From positions 1 through 5,094 of the forward strand of contig VGPE01000212.1 of the NCBI GenBank assembly GCA_016875645.1: a DNA stretch of 5,094 nucleotides, written 5' to 3'. Below are positions 1 through 4,036 of this stretch, piece after piece. This DNA comes from Chloroflexota bacterium (GTDB taxonomy: Bacteria; Chloroflexota; Limnocylindria; Limnocylindrales; CSP1-4). Numbering within the stretch: position 1 is the stretch's first letter; every line of letters starts with the position of its first letter. Below the pieces are notes generated by a model. The model made no database searches. It was not told the origin of the DNA and saw nothing but the letters and a program-made list of their open reading frames with translations. The position numbers and the translations under genes were made by a program.

Positions 1-178
1 GTTCAGCTCGGCACAGATCGTCGGGCGATGTCGAGACCAGTTCCCCGTGGTCGGCCAGCTGGCCGCCGAGCTCCGAGAGGGCGAAGACCGCCGCCGCCTG
101 TCCGCTGCCACCCCAGCGCATCCGAACACGGACGGCGCCCGGGTACTGGACGAGCGCTTGACCCGGTTCGCCTGCCAC
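1..178 (-). CDS. Unrecognised partial protein, N-terminal 59 residues (strand uncertain)
   Basis: From a GTG at 178-176 the minus strand stays open to the left edge, giving 59 residues that begin VAGEPGQALVQYPG and include RMRWGGSGQAAAVFALSELG. No family is recognised. It would lie 16 nt downstream of the YbaK-like stop on the same strand, so it could be the next gene of that transcript. A TAGGCA box at 197-192 could also serve as its own -10. The case is ambiguous because the plus strand is open too, from the left edge to a stop at 242-244. Both readings share the same second codon position, and third-position GC is slightly higher in the plus reading (about 83% against 76% by hand count). 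The minus reading looks more like a folded protein and avoids a 50-bp convergent overlap with the YbaK-like gene. Only one of the two is likely real. Confidence 0.35.
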   Translation of the reverse strand, partial: MAGEPGQALVQYPGAVRVRMRWGGSGQAAAVFALSELGGQLADHGELVSTSPDDLCRAE

Positions 179-194
179 CCGCCCCCGGCCCTGC

Positions 195-734
195 CTAGCC
201 GGACGAACGCGGAGCGGCCGTGGCCGAAGCAGCCTCTTCGATGATCGGCGCCACGACGGCGTTCGCCAGCGAGCGCAGTGCCGCCGGTGCCACCGGGAAC
301 ACCGCGCGATCCGCGCCTGCGGCCGCCCAGACTTCCGGGAACCGTCCGAGGCCAGGGTCCATCACCACCCGCACCGGCCGCGTGTGACCGATCGGCGGGA
401 TGCCGCCGATGGTGAACCCCGTGAGCTCGCTTGCCTCGCGGGCGGTTGCCCGGCGAACCTCGGCCTCGCCCGTGACGGCGGCCAGGCGGGCCACGTCGAC
501 CCGATTCGGCCCCGAGACGAGGCACACGATGGGCTCGAGGCCGCCCGCGTCCGCCGGCGCCACGAAGACGAGGGATTTCACGATCTGGCCCAGTTCCGCG
601 CCCAGCGATCGGGCGGCGTCCTCGGCAGTGTGGGTGGTCGTCGCCAGGACGTGGACGTTGATGCTCACGCCCTTGCGAGCAGCTGCATTCACGACCCGCT
701 GGACAGCCGCGGGGACGGGGTCGGCCTGGGGCAC
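195..734 (-). CDS. YbaK/EbsC-type aminoacyl-tRNA deacylase
   Basis: A predicted cytoplasmic trans-editing enzyme of 179 residues that hydrolyses mischarged aminoacyl-tRNA; characterised relatives act on Cys- or Ala-tRNA(Pro). Family marks are K53 in QIVKSLVF (the conserved lysine of the YbaK fold), the SGPNRVD stretch near 74-80, and the glycine-rich loop GGIPPIG at 110-116, followed by VVMD at 123-126 and WAAAGADRAVF near 136-146. The frame stays open upstream to a TTG at 854. I chose the GTG at 734 because homology begins right after it (PAAVQRVVNAAARKG aligns with family N-termini), because family members are about 155-180 aa long, and because a TAAACT box sits 7 nt upstream. The upstream extension looks non-coding. 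The tail after about residue 166 (EEAASATAAPRSSG) is an unstructured-looking extension. The family is clear; the exact tRNA substrate cannot be read from the sequence. Confidence 0.9.
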   Translation of the reverse strand: MPQADPVPAAVQRVVNAAARKGVSINVHVLATTTHTAEDAARSLGAELGQIVKSLVFVAPADAGGLEPIVCLVSGPNRVDVARLAAVTGEAEVRRATAREASELTGFTIGGIPPIGHTRPVRVVMDPGLGRFPEVWAAAGADRAVFPVAPAALRSLANAVVAPIIEEAASATAAPRSSG

Positions 735-741
735 GGCCGGC

Positions 742-747
742 AGTTTA
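742..747 (-). promoter_or_regulatory. -10 box TAAACT for the YbaK-like gene, leaderless start
   Basis: Read on the minus strand, TAAACT is followed by 7 nt (gccggcc) and then the GTG start at 734. Transcription would begin at or next to the start codon. There is no Shine-Dalgarno and no recognisable -35 hexamer 16-18 nt upstream. The same geometry occurs at two other starts in the window, which supports the call. Confidence 0.55.
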
Positions 748-856
748 GCAAGGACTTCCGTCGCGAGGCGGGTGGTACGTTCGTGTGCCCCGGCGCCGAG
801 CCCCCGGAATCGCGCGCGGTACCGTAGGGACCGAACGGCTGCCGGGCCGCCCAACG

Positions 857-913
857 GCCGGCGCCAGCTGGAGCGGCAACTCCTGGTCCGGCAACTCCTG
901 GAGCGGCGCCGGC
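857..913. repeat. Nested direct and inverted repeat cluster
   Basis: The 9-base arms GCCGGCGCC (857-865) and GGCGCCGGC (905-913) form a perfect inverted repeat enclosing 39 bases. Inside are two exact copies of GGCAACTCCTGG (875-886 and 890-901, period 15). CTGGAGCGGC also occurs twice (868-877 and 898-907), the second copy overlapping the right arm. It lies upstream of both divergent genes and lacks a T-run, so it is not an intrinsic terminator. It could be a regulatory site, a structured RNA element or a decayed short repeat. The function is unknown. Confidence 0.6.
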
Positions 914-1028
914 TAAGAATGAGTGCCTGGGTGGGCGGGGCACCCGTTGCCCGACGCGGTCACGCCACGAGCGCTTGATCCGGGCATTCGCGACGGGTAC
1001 GCGCAGCTGGCGGATCCCGTGAGATCCG

Positions 1029-1053
1029 GAGATCACGCCCGGGGCGTGATCTC
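1029..1053. promoter_or_regulatory. Perfect 25-bp palindrome, candidate operator
   Basis: GAGATCACGCCC (1029-1040) and GGGCGTGATCTC (1042-1053) are exact reverse complements around a single G at 1041. It lies in the divergent spacer, 148 nt before the HAD start and about 295 nt from the YbaK-like start. No T-run follows, so intrinsic termination is unlikely. A 12-bp perfect dyad with a 1-nt centre is typical of a binding site for a dimeric transcription factor. GAGATC also recurs just outside the left arm at 1021-1026. The regulator is unknown. Confidence 0.5.
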
Positions 1054-1113
1054 GGCCGGGAAGACGGCTGGGCCAGGGGCTTGCCCAGCGCGTTGGGCGC
1101 CCACTGACGCCGT

Positions 1114-1123
1114 GGGCGTGATC
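1114..1123 (+). repeat. Extra copy of the palindrome half-site
   Basis: GGGCGTGATC here repeats the first ten bases of the right arm of the 1029-1053 palindrome, 72 bp downstream. Both copies are followed within a few bases by CGGC or GGC. It lies 64 nt before the proposed -10 box of the HAD gene, as an auxiliary operator half-site might. Chance similarity in GC-rich DNA is possible, although the GTGATC part is not low complexity. Confidence 0.35.
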
Positions 1124-1186
1124 GGCGCAGCGATGGCGGAGCAGGACGCCGCTGGGCCGCGGAGCGCCGCCACTCGCACTTGGCGG

Positions 1187-1192
1187 TAGCAT
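1187..1192 (+). promoter_or_regulatory. -10 box TAGCAT for the HAD-thiN-bcp cluster, leaderless start
   Basis: TAGCAT is followed by 8 nt (cgaggccg) and the ATG at 1201, so the transcript would begin at or within a base or two of the start codon. No Shine-Dalgarno precedes that ATG and no good -35 hexamer is visible 17 nt upstream. The box would lie inside the coding region if the in-frame TTG at 1180 were the start, which argues for 1201. Confidence 0.55.
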
Positions 1193-1200
1193 CGAGGCCG

Positions 1201-1887
1201 ATGCCCACGACCCTCCGGTTCGACGGTCGCCCACTGCACGCCGCACTCTTCGACTGGGACGGAACGCTCGCGGACTCGCACGGTTCGCTGTTCACGGCCA
1301 ATGCTGCGGTCATGCAGGCGTTCCGCCTCCCGTTCAGCGAGGAGCTCTATCGCCGTCACTACACGCCCGATTGGCGGCTGATGTACGAGCGCTTCGGCAT
1401 CCGCGAGGACCAGATCTCCCGGGCGAACCAGATCTGGGAGACGGCCTACGATGGGATCGCGTCGACCGAGCTGTTCCCCGGCGTGAGCGAGGCCCTGGAG
1501 CGTCTGCGCGGCCTCGGCATCCCGCTCGGCGTCGTCACTGCCGGACCGGGATTCGTCGTCGGCCCGCAGATCGAGCGTCTCGGCGTGGCGGAGCTGCTGC
1601 CAGTGCGCGTCTATGGCGACGAGCTCCCGGAACAGAAGCCGGATCCGGCGCCGCTGCGACTCGCCCTCGAGCGTCTTGGTTTCGACGGCCACCCCGCGAC
1701 CGTGGCGTACCTCGGCGACGCGCCCGACGATATGCGGATGGCGCGCGCGATCGGGGTGCACGGCATCGGCATTCCCTCCCATCTCAGCGCACCGGCCGAG
1801 CTGGTGGAGGCGGGGGCGGAGGATGTCACGGGATCGGTCGCGGAGTGGGTCGCGCGGGCGCTTTTCGAGCCGGCTGGCGGGCGGTGA
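1201..1887 (+). CDS. HAD-superfamily phosphatase (Gph-like, subfamily I)
   Basis: A 228-residue predicted cytoplasmic Mg2+-dependent phosphatase. The four HAD motifs are intact: motif I FDWDGTLAD with nucleophile D18 and acid/base D20; motif II VVTAG with T113; motif III around K146 in EQKPDP; motif IV GDAPDD with D173 and D177 as metal ligands. Residues about 28-90 form the helical C1 cap insert. The layout resembles phosphoglycolate phosphatase and related sugar- or nucleotide-phosphate phosphatases, but the substrate cannot be read from the motifs. The ATG at 1201 is preferred over the TTG at 1180 because it follows a TAGCAT box and the extra seven residues have no family counterpart. The stop overlaps the GTG of the thiamine pyrophosphokinase gene by 4 bp (GTGA), implying translational coupling and a possible role in thiamine phosphate metabolism (inference). 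Confidence 0.9.
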   Translation: MPTTLRFDGRPLHAALFDWDGTLADSHGSLFTANAAVMQAFRLPFSEELYRRHYTPDWRLMYERFGIREDQISRANQIWETAYDGIASTELFPGVSEALERLRGLGIPLGVVTAGPGFVVGPQIERLGVAELLPVRVYGDELPEQKPDPAPLRLALERLGFDGHPATVAYLGDAPDDMRMARAIGVHGIGIPSHLSAPAELVEAGAEDVTGSVAEWVARALFEPAGGR

Positions 1888-2576
1888 CGGTGCGCGCATT
1901 GATCGTCGCGGATGGTGCCGTCCCCGACAGAGGCTTCCTCGACCGGGCCTGGCCGGGCTGGGCGTCGGGTGTCGGCCTGGTGATCGCCGCCGACGGCGGC
2001 GCGCGAGTGGCCGAGCAGCTCGGCCTGAAGCTCGACCTCGTGGTCGGTGACGGCGATTCGCTGCGCCCGGAAGGCATCGCGGAGCTGCGCGCCCGGGGTG
2101 TACCTGTCGTGATCGCCCGCCCGGACAAGGACGAATCCGACACCGAACTCGCGGTGCTCGCGGCCCTGGAGCGCGGCGCCGGCGCAATCACGGTGGTGGG
2201 CGCGTTCGGCGGGCGGCTCGACCACACCCTCGCCAATGTCTGGCTCCTTGCGCTGCCCGCCCTCGCCGAGCGGCCGGTCGAGCTCCTCGACGGGGCGACA
2301 CGCGTCACCCTGATCTCGGCGATGAGCGGCCGGCCGATGCGGCGCGTCCTGGGCCCCGGCGAGGTCGGCGATCTCGTCTCGCTGCTGCCACTGGGCGGCG
2401 ACGTGCAGGGCGTCGTCACCGAGGGCCTCGTCTACCCGCTGCGGGCCGAGCCGCTGCGGATCGGGCCGTCGCGCGGGCTCTCGAACGTGCGCTCGGCGCC
2501 TGCGGGCGAGGTGGCGGTCACCGTCGGAAGCGGGCGCCTGCTCGTCATTGAGGCGCCTGCTAGGCTCGGCGCATGA
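1884..2576 (+). CDS. thiN: Thiamine pyrophosphokinase
   Basis: Transfers pyrophosphate from ATP to thiamine, giving thiamine pyrophosphate and AMP, in the cytoplasm. The 230 residues carry the family motifs in order: AADGGA (35-40); VGDGDS (54-59), with acidic D56 and D58 for metal-ATP binding; PDKDESDTELAV (80-91), the usual DKDxTD element with S85 in place of T; GGRLDHTLAN (109-118); and the C-terminal thiamine-binding part, with TEGLVYPL (179-186) and GLSN (198-201). The usual glutamate after SN is valine here (V202). Length matches the family (about 210-240 aa). The start is the GTG at 1884, in the GTGA overlap with the HAD gene; a GTG at 1890 is the alternative. The stop overlaps the bcp ATG (ATGA). 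Codon positions near the end also encode a -10-like box for bcp. Confidence 0.93.
   Translation: MTVRALIVADGAVPDRGFLDRAWPGWASGVGLVIAADGGARVAEQLGLKLDLVVGDGDSLRPEGIAELRARGVPVVIARPDKDESDTELAVLAALERGAGAITVVGAFGGRLDHTLANVWLLALPALAERPVELLDGATRVTLISAMSGRPMRRVLGPGEVGDLVSLLPLGGDVQGVVTEGLVYPLRAEPLRIGPSRGLSNVRSAPAGEVAVTVGSGRLLVIEAPARLGA
2561..2566 (+). promoter_or_regulatory. Internal -10 box TAGGCT ahead of bcp, leaderless start
   Basis: TAGGCT lies inside the last codons of the thiamine pyrophosphokinase gene. It is followed by 6 nt (cggcgc) and the bcp ATG at 2573. The spacing matches the TAGCAT and TAAACT boxes of the other two leaderless candidates. It would let the peroxiredoxin be made independently of the upstream genes. 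No -35 match is seen, and the box encodes part of an A-R-L stretch, so chance is possible. Confidence 0.45.
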
Positions 2577-3061
2577 ACACGCCGATGGTCGGCGACGCGG
2601 CCCCCGCCGTCGCCCTGCCGGACGAGACCGGCACCGTCCACGACCTGGCCGGTCAGCGCGGACGCTGGACGATCCTCTACTTCTACCCGGAGGACGACAC
2701 CTCGGGCTGCACAACCGAGGCCTGTCAGTTCCGCGACCTCAACGACGACTTCGCCGCGACCGGCGCCGACGTCTGGGGGGTGAGCCCCGACGGCGCCGCC
2801 AGCCATGGGCGCTTCAAGAGCAAGTACGGCCTGACGTTCACGCTGCTGTCCGATGAGGACCACGCGGTGGCGGAGTCCTACGGCGCGTGGGGCCTCAAGC
2901 AGAACTACGGCCGCGAATACATGGGCATCATCCGCTCCAGCTTCCTGATCGACCCTGACGGGCGGATCGCCCGAGCCTGGACGAAGGTCAAGGCCGACGG
3001 TCACGCGGAACAGGTCGCCGCGGCGCTCAACGAAGCGAAGGCCGCGCGAAGCGCCAGCTGA
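2573..3061 (+). CDS. bcp: Bcp/PrxQ-type thiol peroxiredoxin
   Basis: A 162-residue thioredoxin-fold peroxidase that reduces hydrogen peroxide and organic hydroperoxides, usually recycled by thioredoxin. The active-site signature PEDDTSGC gives P39, T43 and peroxidatic C46. A second cysteine at C51 (TTEAC), five residues on in the same helix, is the PrxQ-type resolving cysteine, so an atypical two-cysteine mechanism with an intramolecular disulfide is expected. The conserved arginine is R121 in IIRSSFLID. Other family marks are VGDAAP at the N-terminus and WGVSPD (68-73). Length is normal and no signal peptide is seen, so it is cytoplasmic. The ATG overlaps the thiN stop (ATGA) and has a TAGGCT box 6 nt upstream. 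It can therefore be translated by coupling or from its own leaderless transcript. Confidence 0.95.
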   Translation: MNTPMVGDAAPAVALPDETGTVHDLAGQRGRWTILYFYPEDDTSGCTTEACQFRDLNDDFAATGADVWGVSPDGAASHGRFKSKYGLTFTLLSDEDHAVAESYGAWGLKQNYGREYMGIIRSSFLIDPDGRIARAWTKVKADGHAEQVAAALNEAKAARSAS

Positions 3062-3083
3062 CCGGCCGGACCTGCCCCGACGA

Positions 3084-3866
3084 ATGACCGCGCACGAGAT
3101 GCCCGTCGACGCGCCCCACCCGTGGCGCCCCGCCCGGTTCATGGTCATCTGTGCCCACCCGGACGATGCCGATTTCGGGCCCGCGGCGACGGCGGCCGGG
3201 TGGATCGACGCAGGCTCGGTCGGCTGGCTGGTGTGCTGCACCAGTGGCGACCAGGGTGGCGAGGATCCCGAGCGCGACCCGTTCGAGCTGGCCGCCATCC
3301 GCGAATCGGAGCAGCGTGCCGCCGCCGAGATCATCGGTTACGCGGGCGTCTCGTTCCTGAACCAGCCCGACGGCGCGCTGGCCAACGACCTGCCGCTGCG
3401 CGAGATCCTGGTCCGCGAGATCCGGACCTTCCGGCCCGACGCGGTCCTCACCCACGACCCTGACGTGGTCGTGTACGGCCGCGGCGGCATCAACCACACG
3501 GACCACCGGGCTGCGGGCATCGCCGCGGTGGACGCGGTCTACCCGGCCGCGCGAAATCCCATGGCGTTCCCATGGCTCGCGCGCGCCGGCCTCGCCCCAC
3601 AGCGCGTGCGTCGCCTGTACCTCTTCTGGTCGAACGCGCCCGACGTGTATGTGGACGTGTCGGCCACCTTCGAGCGGCGGGTGGACGCACTCCGCGCCCA
3701 CGTCTCGCAGATCAGGGACCCGGCCGGGCTGGAGGCGCGGCTGCGCGCCTCGGCCGCCGAGTTCGGCGCGCGGATCGGCACTGCCGCTGCGGAGGCGTTC
3801 CGGGTGGCGATCATCGATGAGGACGAAGACGAAGGGCCGAGCGAAGAGGCCCTTTCAGCCCGATAG
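3084..3866 (+). CDS. PIG-L/LmbE-family Zn-dependent N-deacetylase
   Basis: A 260-residue predicted zinc amidohydrolase of the family that includes MshB (mycothiol), BshB (bacillithiol) and GlcNAc-PI deacetylases. The N-terminal motif is AHPDDADFG (24-32): by family analogy H25 and D28 bind zinc and D27 is the general base. The usual E of AHPDDxE is D30, a variant seen in HPDDxDFG-type members. TSGDQGG (53-59) follows. NHTDHR (137-142) carries H138, D140 and the third zinc ligand H141. The C-terminus is acidic (DEDEDEGPSEE), an unusual tail. The ATG at 3084 is 22 nt after bcp, without a clear Shine-Dalgarno; ATGs at 3099 and 3141 are in frame, but the latter would begin at the edge of the catalytic motif. 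It is probably the last gene of the cluster, since a terminator follows. The substrate is unknown; the bcp neighbour makes a thiol-precursor role possible. Confidence 0.9.
   Translation: MTAHEMPVDAPHPWRPARFMVICAHPDDADFGPAATAAGWIDAGSVGWLVCCTSGDQGGEDPERDPFELAAIRESEQRAAAEIIGYAGVSFLNQPDGALANDLPLREILVREIRTFRPDAVLTHDPDVVVYGRGGINHTDHRAAGIAAVDAVYPAARNPMAFPWLARAGLAPQRVRRLYLFWSNAPDVYVDVSATFERRVDALRAHVSQIRDPAGLEARLRASAAEFGARIGTAAAEAFRVAIIDEDEDEGPSEEALSAR
3832..3855 (+). terminator. Weak hairpin at the 3' end of the PIG-L gene
   Basis: AAGGGCC (3832-3838) and GGCCCTT (3848-3854) form a perfect 7-bp stem around a 9-nt loop, ending in TTT at 3853-3855. It lies within the last coding codons, ahead of the stop at 3864-3866. 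The T-run is short and the position is inside the gene, so it may be an mRNA 3'-end structure or coincidence rather than a working terminator. Confidence 0.3.
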
Positions 3867-3906
3867 CCGGTGCTCCGCCGGCCTGCCGGAAGTGATCCGC
3901 CGACCT

Positions 3907-3941
3907 GCCCGGAGGCGCCCCGCGAGGCGCCCGGGCGTTTT
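3907..3941 (+). terminator. Rho-independent terminator closing the HAD-to-PIG-L cluster
   Basis: The 5' arm GCCCGGAGGCGCC (3907-3919) pairs with GGCGCCCGGGC (3926-3936). The result is an 11-bp GC stem with a 2-nt AG bulge on the 5' side, a loop of CCGCGA, then G and TTTT at 3938-3941. It lies 41 nt after the PIG-L stop and just before the next promoter, the expected place for a transcription boundary. The T-run is short, as is common in very GC-rich genomes. Confidence 0.65.
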
Positions 3942-3968
3942 GCAGGGGACGGGCGGCACGTGTAGATT
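3940..3968 (+). promoter_or_regulatory. Sigma70-type promoter of the GltD-like gene
   Basis: TTGCAG (3940-3945) and TAGATT (3963-3968) are separated by exactly 17 nt. The -10 fits TANNNT and the -35 keeps the TTG core. Transcription would start near 3975, leaving a leader of about 60 nt before the GTG at 4037. Unlike the other promoters here this one has a -35 match and a real leader. The -35 overlaps the last two T of the preceding terminator, so the two signals are packed together. Confidence 0.55.
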
Positions 3969-4019
3969 CGCCCAGGCCGCCCAGACCAGGTTCACCGCGT
4001 GACCGCCTGCCCGAAAACC

Positions 4020-4024
4020 GGAGA
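4020..4024 (+). promoter_or_regulatory. Possible ribosome binding site GGAGA
   Basis: GGAGA ends 12 nt before the GTG at 4037, longer than the ideal spacing of 5-9 nt. It is the only purine-rich anti-16S-like stretch in the leader. It supports 4037 as the start because no other in-frame start lies near it. Confidence 0.3.
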
Positions 4025-4036
4025 CGCAGAACGCCA

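Larger units (their letters stand above)
748..1186. other. Divergent intergenic spacer without a convincing gene
   Basis: This is the gap between the divergently transcribed YbaK-like and HAD genes. Open frames cross it, such as a plus-strand GTG frame at 923-1189 of 88 codons. Their second codon positions are far too GC-rich (roughly 70%), third positions are only about 77% GC, and no family is recognisable, so I do not call a gene. The spacer does hold a direct/inverted repeat cluster at 857-913, a 25-bp palindrome at 1029-1053, a repeated half-site at 1114-1123 and a 10-bp palindrome TGGGCGCCCA at 1094-1103. No tRNA, TPP riboswitch core or intrinsic terminator with a T-run was seen. Confidence 0.6.

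Noticed and set aside
1029..1053. Palindrome as an intrinsic terminator for either strand
   Set aside because: No T-run follows on either strand, and it lies upstream of both flanking genes rather than after one.
1094..1103. Short palindrome TGGGCGCCCA as a separate operator
   Set aside because: It is only 10 bp and made almost wholly of G and C; such palindromes are expected often by chance at this base composition.
923..1189. Plus-strand 88-codon frame in the divergent spacer
   Set aside because: Second-position GC is far too high for a protein and third-position GC is lower than in neighbouring genes. Its stop coincides with the proposed -10 box, and there is no ribosome binding site or recognisable domain.
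735..1200. TPP riboswitch ahead of the HAD-thiN cluster
   Set aside because: I looked for the conserved CTGAGA and ACCTGATCTGG-type core elements and found none on the plus strand. The HAD start also appears leaderless, leaving no room for a riboswitch.
1033..2187. Long minus-strand open frame of 384 codons, opposite the HAD and thiN genes
   Set aside because: It mirrors two genes with intact catalytic motifs. Its translation is arginine/proline-rich without a recognisable domain, as expected for an antisense shadow in GC-rich DNA.
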